Positions 38,801 to 51,864 of a stretch of 64,000 bases of DNA are shown here, piece after piece. Origin of the DNA: Edolisoma coerulescens (taxonomy: Eukaryota > Chordata > Aves > Passeriformes > Campephagidae). Below the pieces are notes generated by a model. The model did not search any database and was not told where the DNA came from. It was given only the letters and a program-made list of their open reading frames with translations. Position 1 is the stretch's first letter; the number at the start of each line of letters is the position of its first letter. The stretch spans positions 690,899 to 754,898 of the forward strand of contig VWZW01006255.1 in the NCBI GenBank assembly GCA_013397115.1, given 5' to 3'. The position numbers and the translations under genes are program-made.

Positions 38801-41526
38801 ACATGTAAAAATCAGGGTTTGTCTCATCCCCACAGTACTGGCTCCTTCTACAAATAACTGCAACTTTATCTGCTTAGGCGTCAGCAAATCTTGCTCGATA
38901 TCATTGCATCCATATGGAGTGTAGGTGACACAGATTGCTGGCTTGCATCACCAGCAGGATTACATAACCTCTTCCTTAAGTGCTTTTCTGGATTTCTCTC
39001 TCAATTGAAATTAAATCATCATTGCTTCACTTTCAGGAAGCTTTTTGTCTGTATGATGCTTTCCTGAAGTGCTGATTTCTAAAATGACTTTATCATTGAT
39101 GCCACAGTGGATTGTTGGCTGTGTGGGAATCATCCTTGAGAGAAATGGCTTTAAAACACAGCAAACCTCTCTTATCTTCAGACAGATGGGTGTAATAGTA
39201 AAAAAAACCAGGTACTTGATAGATTGCTTGTCCATGTATTGTGGTGTTTTCTTCCAGAATTTTAAACAATACTCTTCCATATGACTCTCTGTTTGGAGCC
39301 CATGGGGATAAACAGAGAGAGAAATGAATTCTTAAAGAAGTTCTTTTGAATGTTAGTCAAATTCTTGTCCTCTAAGATATTTAATAAACTATATAGCAGT
39401 GTTGACATTCAAGGCCATATGTAGAAAAAGATAAAAAATATTTTCACCTTAGTTCTTTATAAAAAGACTTGAAACTCAAAGCATGTCATTTGTACCTTGT
39501 TCCAAACACCTTCAATTATAGTCAGGGATTAATCAATTTATCCGGTAATAAATTCACGGCATTTTTCAGGCTAGGTATGTTTTTTGTGTCTGGAAATAGG
39601 TAAGGGCTCAGAAAGGGCTGCAGTCTTCCTGTGAAAAAATTGCCATTATAAAAAGCTTGTCCATTTGAAAGGATCATTGTATCTACTGTGTCTCAGGCAT
39701 CTTTCAACCTCCATTATCTATCTTATGCTCATAGCTTTAAGGACACGGCACAAGTCAGACCGAGTTTCATATGACTTACAGTGATATAACACATAGTATT
39801 TTATAAATATTAATAAAGTCTGTCTGAAAGGTGTGCTCAGAATATTGGCATGTGATGTGTTACTGAGCTGTACTAGAAGTAAATGGTGCATTGATCTCAC
39901 TACGACCGATTTCAATTAATGTACTTCTTATTTCTGCTTGTAATGGAAGCCGGCAGGAAGAAACTGTGACTCAGAATAGGATAGCTGTCAGTAAGAATTT
40001 GTTAAGCAGCAGATTATATTGCACCCCAAAAAGTATGTGGGGAATTTGGTAACCCCACTGAAATGCACATCATGAAGCAGTAGATTTTTAGAATTATGTG
40101 GCTGTAAGTTGTGGCTGTGTTGTCAGGAATTTTTCTGCCTTTGTTTATCATACGGAGAGTTTTCTGCTTTTTAAAAATGTTTGCCCTGGTGCTATGATTA
40201 TGACTGTAGAAATATACCACAAATGGTTTTGAAAACTTTTTGCTTTCCAGAGACGAGCTGGTACTGAAAGCTTGACATTTAACTGATTTCCTAAATAATC
40301 CCTCCGATGTGAGCTGGAGGATTTTTCAAAAAATAGTTGACTATAAAAATTTGAATGGTGAGTTCTGTAAGGTAACTTGAGTTCCATATAACCTTTCAGA
40401 TAATTATTCTGAATTCTTTTTTACTATGAACGGAGCAGAGAAAATGCACACCTATAACAGTTATACTTGTCATGTGTATAGGAAATCAAAATAATCTTAC
40501 CGAAAAGTCATTAGTGAATAGTAAGAATTTTTTGGTTTTGAGTTATTCTTGTCCTTTTGAGAAGTAATGTTGAGTCACAAAGATATATATGCATTTATTG
40601 TTTTCATAATATGCTTACAGTAGTCACAGAAATTTGGGCATAGGTGTTATGAATGTGACATGTTATTCTCAGAATAAGAACAACAGTGTGGACTTGTAGG
40701 ATTTAGTCTTAGCTCTCTGATCTTCTTATGATTAAAAAAAACCCCAAACCACAGCAGAACAACCTCACTAGACATCCTCTGATACACAACACAAAATGAC
40801 TGTTTTGTGGCATTGTGATTCACTCCCTCTATAGTTGTTTTATGCACAAAAGAACAGAGAAAACCAAGAAGAAACCAGCAAACAGTTATTTCTTAAATAT
40901 TTGTTTTGAACATGGTGTTAAAGTTGGTTTGCTCTGTGGAATCTTTTCATAAAGACAGAATCAGTGAACAAGTGCAGTTCTGGTCTATAATCCCTGTTTT
41001 GTTTGCTTCAGGTTCATAATTTATGCAAGCAAGGAAAGTGAAAAGATGCTATTGGATATTTCTACAGGCAGTGATTGAAACTTGGTTATTTTTGATCTGT
41101 GCTTTCTCCACCCAGTAGCTGTTATCATCCACCACCATCCTCATAGCTGTGAATTTGTAACGTTGTACTGTACCTGCTACCCAGCTTCCCTTAAGCATCT
41201 GTTGGCAGCTAGGAAGAGAAAGCAAGGTTTTCATCCTGTGCATTCCAAAAAGGAAAAATAAGGAAAATCTTTGCTTGCTGCTTTTTTTTTTTTTTCCCCA
41301 AATTGCTCAAGATTATACTCATCATTGTAATCACAGGTAGAGAGGGGATGTAAGGGGTGGAAAGCCTTGGAAGAAAAATAGCATCAGCTAGCAAGAATTT
41401 TGTTTTCCTGGTTTGTCAACGATGCTGCTGTAATTCTATCTGCATTTTTTTTTTCCCTGCTCATTCACCACTCAGCAGCTGGTAGGGAATTAAGACTGCC
41501 TGGCAACCACCTGCAGAGCTGCAGAG

Positions 41527-41751
41527 ATGAATTACATTTTCGGAAATAACACACTCCTCTATTCTCGCGCCAGTCGAGGCAACACTGGCTCCAGCCACAG
41601 CTCTGTAGGCCCCAAACAGAAGCAGTGGGCAAAGAAAGGCTCAACAGATGAGTTACGGACTGAGCCTTCCCGGTGGCAGCAGATAGTGGCATTTTTCACT
41701 CGGAGACATGGTTTCATTGACTGCATTTCTGTTGCTGCCAGCTCCACCCAG
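41527..41751 (+). CDS. DLG1: DLG1 alternative first coding exon, MNYIFGNN N-terminus
   Basis: Encodes 75 residues from an ATG in good context (G at -3) to a gtaata donor in phase 0. It begins MNYIFGNNTLLYSRASRG, has a Ser/Lys-rich middle, and contains PSRWQQIVAFFTRRHGFIDC near residues 46-65 before ending SSTQ. I recognise this from memory as the alternative N-terminus of a mammalian DLG1 isoform that is spliced after SSTQ to the exon beginning ANPPPV, so skipping both L27 and the KYRYQDED linker. It has no cysteine pair near the start; the hydrophobic-basic IVAFFTRRH segment could touch membranes, which is inference. It lies about 12.7 kb downstream of the linker exon, so use of this start needs its own promoter. 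I see no TATA box close upstream. The exon's 5' UTR limit is unknown. Confidence 0.85.
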
Positions 41752-44700
41752 GTAATATGCCACTTGTTAAAGTGACTGTGTCTGCATGTTTTCTGCTTAC
41801 TTGCGAGTCAGAAGGAGCAATTATTTATATATGCATGATTTCATATAATCTCTTATTTATGAATGGCGTTTTCTGTCTGCTTTCATTTTCATATTTTAAA
41901 GAGCTCTGTATAATTTCTAGCATTAAAGCATGAAAATGGAAACACTAAATGAGGTCGGATTTTTATTTAAGTTATTTTGCAAGTGATGAGCCTCCAGCAA
42001 TTTTAAATATGAGATGTTCTAATGAAACAGTGAAATATTGAAAAATGTAGTTTGCATTCTGCTGCCTAGCTCTGGAGGGCAATAACATAGTTAAGAAATA
42101 TCAATTCCATAGCTCTAGTAAAATGTCAAATCAAATAGACTATGTATTTAATGGTTAAGGAATTTTATCTAAAGAATTAAATAATTTAAAACCTTAACTC
42201 TAAGTAACACAACCAATTCAATTCTGTAACAGCTTTCTAGGTTTTTTTGGCTACTAATAATACATAAATGAGATGAAGGAATGTCTCCCTTATGTACAGG
42301 GTGTATATTCAGTAGTGCAGTCTATAAGAAAAACATGACATTTTTCAACTTCACTGTCCATCTGCTCTAAGTGATGTTTGTATTAATCATCATTCCAAGT
42401 CAGGTAAAAGCAAGCAAGCTAAATTTTAAGTATGTGGCTTTCTGATGAGTTCTTAAGGTTGATGCTGAGAGAAGTTTAAACTTATTGGTATTAGAAAATT
42501 AGTATCTCTTTGGAGAATATGACTAAGACCTATGGAACAATGCTGAAATGTCAGAATTATTTAAACATAGGAGAGTAGGTTTGTTTTGCTTACTGTCAAG
42601 TGAAATTCATCATTAGTCAAAATTTCTTGAATTATTTAACCTGAAATACTACAAAAACTTATAAAAGAAGGAAAAATTTGTTACCCTCAGACACTAATTT
42701 TATTAGGGTAATTTCTGTCTGTTAGTAGTTATTTCAAAGATGGTAAACTGGCTCTTCATCTGAAGTCTGCTTATTGTTATGTGTATTTTGCTTATGAATT
42801 TGGAGCAAACAATGAATAGGAGAGCTTAGAGGGGAATTTTCACTTTCTTGTTGCATCTTGTATATGATGTGGAAGATGGATCCTGTAGTTTCTCTAATGG
42901 GTCATTATACAACTCCAAGTGATGCATTAGGTAGACATAATAGCTTTTAAATACTGGGGTTTTTTTAAAGTCAAAATATACAGTATTAACCTTTTGAATA
43001 AAAATTGTAGTTGCTCTTATTTGTTTAAAGCTTGAAGAAGTAATACTGAAATGCTTGAAGCTTGTGATTGGACTGACTAGTCAGGCCTAGAAATCTACTC
43101 ATAAATAAAATGTGGACTAGCCTCTGCTTTGAGTGAGGGTTGGACCAGGTAAAATTCCTGAGATCCTTTCAAACCAAAGCTGTAATTCTGTGAATATCCC
43201 AGTGTTCATTCTATTTTTCTGCTATGAAAAAGATTGCTTACCTCTGGGAAAGCCTGCCAGATTTTTTCATGGCTCTGACAGTTCTTCATTAAAAAGAACT
43301 GCATATACATGTTCATGGCCAGAAGGAGGGGAACAAACATGAAATATTTTGAAGTGGTTGTTAAAAAAACCTTAATGAGCATATTCAGAAATAGTGCACT
43401 AAAAACATGAGAGCTTGTTGAAGCCACTTCCTCTGGAAAGATGCTGTACTGTGCTCGTACCTTATCCACCCATGGCAGCTGTTCTAGCCTCAGGAGAGAA
43501 AAAGGCATTTGAAGGTTGTTCATTGTGGTGCAATTTTGTTTTTCAGTTCTCTTCAGTTTGTGTTTTGTGTTGCAGTATTCTGAACATTCTTGGTGCCTTT
43601 TATTTGTTCATTTGAGATACATCCCCATCGTTTGAATGTGATCACATTTGCAGAGTCTGAATAAGTAATTAAATGTGATGTACTTCTCTAACCTGGCCGG
43701 TAGAAATTTTACTTGGGATCATGGGCTTTATTTAGTCTTACTGTTGTGATGTCATGATTTTTAACAGACACAAAATCAATTTGATGGTTTTTAAAGTAGC
43801 TGTATCCTGCTTCCCCTGTGAATCTGCTACAAAGTCCCCAGTTTTAGCTGTCCCTTCATTTGCTTGGCTTTCTCGGATGGCATGAAATGGTCGTACTTGC
43901 TTCGTTCCCTCCATCTCCAGTGAAAGGGAAATGACTCCTGGAGATGGGGCAGCACATGCCTGTCCTTCTCTGGGACCTGCCTGGGTCACCCTCGCCCCAG
44001 CAAGGTGGTAAGAAGACTTTGGATTTTGAGGTAGGGTATTTTTTGAGTAGGGTCTTTGTATCTTAAAGAAGCAAAGCTGAAGTTGATGATGGTTATGGTA
44101 GCACTTCTTTTTGCTGTAGTTATCCCTTGGTTTATGCCCAGAAGAGTGCACATGTGCCCAAATGCATGGTGCCCAGCCAACCACACCAGACTTCTTTATG
44201 AGTCCTTGAAGGAGATTTAATGTGCTCAGGAATTCAAGGCCTTTATTGTTTCTTCCTTCTTATTCTCTGTGATGTGGTGTTAGTCACTCAATTAGAAGAA
44301 TTAAGGAATTTGATTAGGAGCTGATATATCAATTTTTCTCAGCAAATTTATTAATTTCTTTAATAAAAGCCAAATCTGCAGTATAAAATAAAGGGTAATG
44401 ATAAAACCAAGCATACAACAGATTTATACTGTCACAAGGGTGAATAACTGTGCCGTGAGCTTAGGAAATATACCATTATGCAAATGAGAAATACTGGGTA
44501 ATTTAAAGTGCTGTCCTAACAAGAGAGATGCATCTTGCATCAAGGAAGATAGCTGTATCCAGAGCACTGCTTTTCCCTGAAGTCTTTCCAGAGCTCTGAG
44601 AAGCCCCTATTCTTGCCAGTCAATCCAGCTATCGTGTCTCAGAAGGCATTTTAACTCTTGGTATTTGGCCTGTGCTGTGCTACAAATCCAGAAACTGATT

Positions 44701-46145
44701 TGTCTGAATGCCACATGTCATTAAACTGATTCTAAGAGCAATGCACTGAGGCTGTTCTTAGCACGTAACTGAGCATGATACTTGCAGAATTTGATACTAG
44801 AAAATTGTTTAGCTCCTTGAATATGCTGTGCCAATTTTTACTTCTATTTTCTAGGACATGTTTTAGGAAAGATGAGAAGGAGCAGGGCAGAAAAATCATC
44901 CTACATCCACTTAACCGTTTCAAAAACTTAAATTTCAGAGCTTATCAACTGCTTTTATGAGTTGTTTGAGCTCAGTCATTTCTCGAATTTGTGTGTCTTC
45001 CTTTTAAGATCTTAATAAAAGTTTTACTGTGTCATTAGTCCTAGACTATTGCTCTCAGAGTCACTGGAATATTATAGACATAGTTCTAGCATGTACAAAA
45101 TGCTCTGTCTAATCACACAACCATATAGAATTGTTGTAAGGTGTGTTAAAAAGATAATGATTAAAATAAATCAGGTCTCTACCCTAATCCCTCTTTTATT
45201 ATACTTCTTGAAAAACTGATTTCTTGGGGCAATATTTATCATCCTTCCTGTATTTTGATATATATTGAAGTATTTCTATATTATTTCTGCTAATATTGTG
45301 ATGAATACAGGAGAAAGCAGCTTTAAATAGTACGTGCTTTTGTTGATTTTCTCTATAATAAAGCACCTTCTGAAACTGAAACATAGGTTTTACTGTACTA
45401 AGTTTCCTTCTTATTCTTGATTTTTAGCTGTGTAAAATCACACATTTATAAAAACGTGAGTTTATTTTGCAGATTAGTTCTGCCACTGGTTGCATTTTCT
45501 GTAAGATGGCATTGTAGCAGAGATGAAAACAGAATGAATTTATTCTGTAAGAGGAATGCATTAGTATGTGTTCCAATGAATAGGCTAAAAACTAGGAAAT
45601 TCTTGGTAGTTTAACCAAAGCATTAAAGGACTTTCTCTGGAACCTTTGGTTAATTTTGTGAACATTTTCTGTGTACAGTAGAGATGAAAACTTCTTAAGT
45701 CTGTGAAATTTGCTTGACATTTTAGAGATAGGCAGTTTTAAAATCATGATAGTATCAATGAATTTTAAGAATATCTGCCATGACTCCTGTAATGCCATGT
45801 AGACTTTGCTAACATCCTGCTGGTTCCCTGCTGTAGGCAATGGTCCCCTCTCCTGAGGTCAGGCCTGCGCAGCGATGGGGATGTGCTGCTTCCTTCCACG
45901 CCGTGTGTGTGACTGCACTGCTGGCATGTGCAGGTTGTTACCTCAGCTAATCACCTGCAGCACGGCAGTGCTGATAAGAGCTGAACCGGTGCTCCAGCTA
46001 CCTGCAGGCACTGCTGCCTGCCAGAGGCGTTTAGGTTCCACTTTCTCTCTCCTGTTCTCTCGCAGCTCTGTCTTGCTCAGAGTTGGTAACATAATTTCTT
46101 CATATTTCTGCTGCATTGTATCTCAAGAAAATTACTATTTCCAGA
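41752..46145 (+). other. DLG1: Intronic sequence between the MNYIF exon and the 46.1-kb candidate exon
   Basis: AT-rich, with one short CR1 tail at about 43.12-43.19 kb. The reverse-strand open frame of 148 codons at 43738-44184 gives an unfamiliar, low-quality protein, so I treat it as chance. The last 300 bases (45845-46140) are richer in CpG and E-box-like CACCTG words and could be a promoter, without firm evidence. Confidence 0.55.
43120..43194 (+). mobile_element. Short CR1-type LINE 3' tail, forward orientation
   Basis: The words 'gagtgagggttggaccagg', 'cctgagatcctttcaaacc' and 'taattctgtgaat' correspond in order to the terminal 70-80 bases of CR1 elements. The rest of the element is lost or unrecognisable. 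Confidence 0.65.
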
Positions 46146-46373
46146 ATGAGTCAGAAATCTGCTAAACAAAGAAGGAGACACAGAATTTTTTGCTTTTGGA
46201 ATTCTGCTGCTGCTGCTACAGGGGCTTTCTGTCTGCACTGTGCCCAAGAGTCTGAATCTTCAGGCAAGGCAGACACTGGATCCCCTCTTAAGCCGTTGTC
46301 TTCAGCTAATAACTCAGGTGGACTAACAAGGTCTTGCTGTATGAAGCCAGGTGCATGGAAGCCTGTGCAAAAG
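46146..46373 (+). CDS. Candidate DLG1 alternative N-terminal exon, cysteine-rich
   Basis: A 76-codon frame from an ATG with A at -3 to a gtagga donor in phase 0, the same phase as the recognised DLG1 exons. The product starts MSQKSAKQRRRHRIFCFWNS. It has a basic cluster (residues 8-13), a run of four alanines, cysteines at about 16, 29, 32, 64 and 65, and ends WKPVQK. A 'tatttccag' acceptor-like site lies one base before the ATG, so it could also be a second exon joined to an untranslated leader. I do not recognise the protein. The basic, Cys-rich start would suit membrane attachment by palmitoylation, like other DLG leaders, but that is inference. The frame could still be chance. Position, strand, phase and donor are the evidence. 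Confidence 0.45.
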
Positions 46374-47879
46374 GTAGGACTCTTTAGGGCTGTTATGTAA
46401 CTTTCCTAATTTATTTTATATTGTGATAGTTGCCTCCACAGTTGAGGTTTGTATTGATTGACAAAATGTTTTGAAAGTCAAATACGGGCCAGTCTGTCTT
46501 TTACCAGCTGTCAGCTTACTGACCAGCTCCAGTGTGGCTCCTATAGTATAGCATTTCTGTTTTGCTGCCAAAGCTGCTGTACATGTTTCAGTTAATACAA
46601 TTATTAACTAAATTACTGTCTGACAGAACCACTGAATCTAAAGTGAAAACCGTCTTCTTCCTGTTCTTCTATTTTGGTCCACAACATCAAGAGCACTCTC
46701 AATTATGATTAAGAATGGGCAGGATATTTCCTTTACTTTGAAGACTTTAGCTCAACAACTTATGTTTTTAGAAAACATGACCTTGTCTTTTAGAATGGTC
46801 TGTGCATCCATGTTTGGGAGCTGACATGGTATCGTGTTGTGCAATTTAAGACTTGTAGTTTATACCCAGCTTGGAGTTCTGGTAAACTTAGTGTCCACAG
46901 CCTTTCTGGGATTTTTAACTCAAGGAGAGAAATTGTTTTGTTAGACAAGAGAAATTGAAATCTTTATGTGCACACCAGCTATGCAGTATCTTTTGAGAAG
47001 AATTTGGTGCTTTTTCCTAGAACCTCTACTGGGGCCACGCTTTTACCTATATTCCAAATCAAAGGAGGAACTTAAACTTCTCCTGATGAATAACAATTAC
47101 TTTTTAAAATTTTCAGTGAAGCATTGTAGGCTCTTGAACTCCCTTATTTTTTCCTCTTTTTTTTAAGATGGGCATGATAATCTGAGTGAAGAACGTGTCC
47201 ATCACTCCTCTCCCTGGGAGAGAGTTCAAACTCATTTCAACATGCTGCTGTTTGCTGAACTTCAAGCATAATCATACTGTGAAGCATTTCCAGTACAGTT
47301 GAATTTTGAATTATTTTGACAGATCCACAAAAGATGAAAATGCAAGGAAAACATCAACTTCATGTTATGTTTCTCATGAGCAATTGAAATGAAGTGCCTC
47401 GTTCTTGTTTATTGGCATAACCACATAATTCACATTTTGCTTGTCATATAATGGCTCTGTAGCAGAGGGGTCCCAGTGGATGCATTCCTCCCTTGAGGAA
47501 GGATGCTTCCTTTAGTGCTGTTTCTAATATGTCTTTCCAAATTTAATTCAAGTGAAGATTGCATAGTTCTGTAGATGATTTCAGGAATGCTCTACAGGTT
47601 TTTCCAGTTAGAATTTAGGAGAAATCCTTCTGATCAGTTGACAGTGTTCCTCCATTTTATTCCTTACAAAATGGATAGGAGCATTCCTGTTTCTCAACAG
47701 AGGCTGATATCCTTGTGCCATCTGTCATGGAAGCTCAGAAAATGTAATACAGAGGCCAAATTTAGTACTGAGACTTGACGACTTGTTAATACCACACCAC
47801 CTAGCAAGATGTCCCTGAATCCTTTTGAGGATCTGCTTTTTCTGGTCTTTCCCAAAATAGCATTAGCAACAGTCATTTC

Positions 47880-47930
47880 TATATAGGTCAAAATTATAGG
47901 TCAATATTCAAAATTATAGGTCAATATTCT
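47880..47930 (+). promoter_or_regulatory. Triple ATAGGTCA motif in a 20-bp tandem duplication
   Basis: A 20-bp unit (aaattataggtcaatattc plus one base) is repeated head-to-tail at 47891-47910 and 47911-47930, preceded by another ataggtca. The first site, tatataggtca at 47880-47890, fits the ROR/REV-ERB element WAWNTRGGTCA fully. The sites at 47893-47903 and 47913-47923 each have one mismatch. Binding is not shown; the sequence may simply be a local duplication. Confidence 0.4.
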
Positions 47931-50900
47931 TCCTGAAAGTAGTTTGTCATGACAAAAAAGAGAAAAAAAATCTCGCCTACTCTTTGATATACTCAGAAAG
48001 GTGCAATATCTTTTAAACTATACCTTTGTTTATTTGGGATCATCCACTGACCTCTTAAGTGGTCACCTCTTGCTACTATTTGAGTTTCTTCCAGGAACTG
48101 CTTGGACTCCAAGACAAACCAATAGCGCTTCCTGACTCTCCTGAGCTGCAGAAGTTTTCTTGTACCTTGTTAAGGTTTAACCAGCATTACCTACTGGAAG
48201 CTGCTGCTACAGTAGGTGCTCAAGTTGTTAAAGTTCTAATCCCCACTTGACCAGCATGACCACATGATGGTTCATTCCCTAGGAAACTGTCAAAAATGCC
48301 CAAACTGGTACGGTTCTGTCACTTGCCTTTTGAAACGCTTAAGGCTCCCTTCCATGTACCAGGTTTTTGTGGACACACACAAGGTTCAATATCAAAAGAG
48401 CACACTTGGAAGGACTGAAAGAATCCTCTGAAAGTAGAGCAAGGATTCCCTTCTGTCTATCTTGTATAATTTAAAAAAACCCTTTTCCACCAACCAAAGC
48501 ACTTTGGACTTGTTTTCCAGTTCGGTATTCCTCGGTGTGTCTCTGTGCTGTTTATTGCTATTCCATGTGACTTGTTGTCAGTATTGAATTTCATCTCGTT
48601 GCCTGTAACCCACTTGTCTAATACATCAGCCTTGCTCTACAGCTTGTTTCTGTTGTGCATTTGCTGCCCTTCTCTTTTTGTTGGTGTTTAACTGCACATT
48701 AGGATGTAGTTGAGCTGACGTGTTCTCCAGACAGATAACAGACATTTATGACTCATTTTGTCTCTTGTAAGCTGATCTTGGCATTTATGAATTTTCTGTC
48801 TGTTGCTCCATTAAAGTGTTTCCTTTGTATATTCTTGTCCCTTGCAACGGTCTTTTTTGGAAATGATACATTTAAGCAATCATTTCCACAAAACAAGGTC
48901 ACCTTATACACACTTTTCATAGAAAAAAAAAGAAAATGTCAGGACACAATAGTTTAAGATATATCAGAACACTGGTAAAATAGAATTGCTTATTAATTTT
49001 TTTTCATGTCCTTGTAGTCATCTTAAGAGCTCAAGTTTTGGGTTGTTTTGTAAGTTGCCAATGTTTTTTAAACTGTATGGCAGTTAGTATTATTGTTATT
49101 GGAGACTAGTATATGTGCAGCTGTGTCAGTCTTCTGACAGGACTTCAGACATTTTATGGGATGCAGGTATAGTACAGGATTTTTCATTGATGATGGAATC
49201 TTCACTTTCTTCCCACTGCTTTGTGTGCTATTTCCTGGAAACTGCCATACCGTGGGAATGTTTTGGATGAGTCTTCTGGCTTCTCCTCCTTTATTCTCTT
49301 TATCAGTGCTGCCTCACAGTGTGTGCATTTGTTTTGTTTAAAATTGTTTCTCTAAGACTGATACCTGCAGAAGTCAGTTGAGGAGCCTGTGGTATGTTGC
49401 TCCCAGGTAATTGTGTTTGGCTTTCATAACAAAGTAGGGAGGGGAGTAAAGATTGCTTGTGCTTCTGGAGTACATTTCTACTTCAAAGCAAATTTAATTT
49501 ACTAAGTAAATTGTAGTTGTTTTTCTTAGATAACTCACTGTGTCTTGAATACACAGTGCGATGTTGCAGGTGAGAAGGGAGTCAGCTTTCCCAATGGAGA
49601 GAGAAGAAACTTTGGATTCTGTCTGTAGCATGCAGGGTAATCAGTCTGAAATCATGATAAATGATTGGAGTTTTCAGAAAAGTGTTCTATAACTGTAGAT
49701 GACATTCAGGAACACCTGCTTAATAATGAAAACTTAAGAACCTCTGCTTAGTTCATCCAAAGTAGAGTCAGGAGATGATATGGTCACAGACTACAAATAT
49801 GTAGGGATAAATTTCAGAAACTAGAAAGCTGGTTTATTTAGTAGAAAAAAGCATCTGTATTCCAAGTCAGATAGAAAACTTAATTTTTAAGAATCATACT
49901 AATATAATAAGCATTTAGAAAGCTTAGTGGGACATGATGTAGTTGCCAAATCAGGGTAATAAATTAGTATTTCCTATGTAAAAAATATAATGACAAATAA
50001 AGTTTCTACTTGAGAATTTCAAAATACATCACAATCTCTGATCCATCATCTAAATAATGGCTTTAAACTGCTCTTTGAAAGCTGTAAACTGCTGGAAAGC
50101 AATTTATATATTTTTAAAAAACCCTCTTATTATTGCACTTATTTACTACTGCTTTTAATTTTTCTTTTAACTCTGTAATTTAAAAAGATGAATGCAGTGG
50201 GGGAAAATTCTGTGTACAGCTTTTTAGACTTTGAGCACATTAAGCCTCGTTACTGAGCAGCACTTGAGTAGTTAGATGCCAAATCAAGTCCTATGCAAAT
50301 TGACCATGAAATACTGCTGATGAAGGTGGTGATAGTACAGACCTAAAACCATATTCCCAGATAGGTGTGGGATGCCAAAGCAGATGCCTATCTCCAAGCA
50401 GAAAACTAGCTAGGCCTGTCCCACCTTTGAGCTCAGAGTATTTCCTACTACTTATTTTACTGAATTAAAAATAGTAAGATTCAGGTGCCAATAGAATTTA
50501 GATTAATGTGTTAAGAGGCACATGTGATCAATAGGAGACGACATTTATTCAAGATTTCTTATGAAACTTGTGTTTAATATGCTGAACTGTCTGTTATGTT
50601 GTGTGTGACCCTTTTGTTTAAACTGTCGTGGTATTCCTAGAAGAAAAATTTTGAAAAGGCAAATATGATACTCTTTTTAAAAGGAGTGAAGCTGTACTCT
50701 CTGAGACTGCATTTAAGCAGGTCTGATTTCCTTATTGTATGAACTTTGGGAAATTCTTTATCATTACAAAAGAATTAACAGGTAGATTGATAAACAGATA
50801 TTCTTAAGACAAGTCAGCTTCTTTTTGTAATGGGAGAATAAGGACTTCAAGATCATCCAGACATCTTTGAAAACAGGGAACATGTAGATCAAAATCTACA

Positions 50901-50999
50901 TAGGAACATGTGGTCATCAGAAGGTTGTTATAATCACAGAAGTCTTTGCAAACTATGGTTCTTGCACCAAAGTCTGTTAAAATTAATGGTGCCATGAGC

Positions 51000-51770
51000 T
51001 AAAAGGGATATTGTAGGCTACAAATGAAGTATTTCAATTCCAGAAAGAGACTTTGGAGTTGTCACTGACGATTGTATGAAAATGTCACCTTAGTACTATG
51101 CAGTAATGAAAAGGGTAAATGAAATGTTGGGTATTATTAAAGAAGTCGTTGCAAATAGCACAGAACATGATCTGAATATATTTATTGTGTATAATTCGAA
51201 TTTTGTGGGGGTTCTGTTTTCCTTGTCTTAGAAAGCATATAGCATAAGTAAAAAGGAAAACGGTAATGAAGCATCAAGAGGAATAATGTAGCTGTCTATG
51301 AGGACAGATAACTTAAACCAGAAAAAAAAAACAACCTGAGGGAAAATATGATAAAGAGTTATAAAATAAAAATGAAATTAGGAGGGTTCTCAACCAGAAA
51401 TTCTTAATAGATATCTAATTCTAAATCTGTCACAACTGTCCTGTAAAATTTCTTCTGAAGTTGTGAAAGTCACTGATACAAAACACTGTGGACAAAATGC
51501 TCTTTTTGAAGGCTCAAAAAGAAAATGACTTAAAAGTGGAGTTAAATGGATTTGCAAAGAGCAGGTGGCACGAAGCTATTACCGAGAGTGGTTAAGGAAG
51601 ACCTTGACTGTCAGGTTCTGAGATGGTTTTCTGGGAAAATTACTGGGCATCTGTCTAATTCCTACTTGCCCATCTGTCAGTTTTTACTGCTGGTAAGACT
51701 CTTGACCAGCTGGGCCTTTGCTCTCATCCAGTATGGCAACTTTTACTGGTTGTGTGGAGTGCACTTTCTT
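51000..51770 (+). mobile_element. Ancient CR1/L3-like LINE fragment, forward orientation, about 0.77 kb
   Basis: Ordered blocks of the old reptile-shared CR1 type are visible: 'gactttggagttgtcactga', then 'gaaatgttgggtattattaa', 'tgataaagagttataaaat' and 'cacaactgtcctgtaaaatt'. The 3' end is marked by 'tcatccagtatggcaacttt', which corresponds to the family's 'ctgacccagtatggc' end. Stops and indels abolish any frame, and the 77-codon frame at 51546-51779 lies within it. The element is truncated and strongly diverged. Confidence 0.75.
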
Positions 51771-51840
51771 CCAGTGTAGAGGGGCATGAACTGTCAGAAT
51801 ATTTATCCCTGTCTGTAGTGCACTGTGGGGTTTTTTCTGT

Positions 51841-51864
51841 GTTTTTTTTTTTTTTTTTTTTAAT
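51841..51864. repeat. Poly-T tract
   Basis: An almost pure run of about 22 T residues, followed by AT-rich sequence and an A-rich run near 51880. Low complexity only. Confidence 0.85.

Larger units (their letters stand above)
28862..41526 (+). other. DLG1: DLG1 intron between the 28.7-kb exon and the MNYIF exon
   Basis: Contains a CR1 at 29.65-30.33 kb, a CpG-bearing patch with a CTCF-like motif at 32.6 kb, and an ancient LINE at 35.4-35.85 kb. In mammals a proline-rich alternatively spliced exon of about 99 bp follows the linker exon. I looked for it here and did not find it. Open frames in 33.6-33.9 kb and 36.0-36.5 kb give no recognisable protein. Confidence 0.6.

Noticed and set aside
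43738..44184. 148-codon open frame, - strand
   Set aside because: Unfamiliar composition, no splice or promoter context, and opposite in direction to every supported exon. Probably chance.
48094..48249. Acceptor-like 'tttcttccag' followed by an open frame
   Set aside because: The frame runs to a stop. The only donor-like site (aag-gtttaa) is weak and gives a length that is not a multiple of three. The encoded residues do not resemble the proline-rich DLG1 exon expected after the linker.
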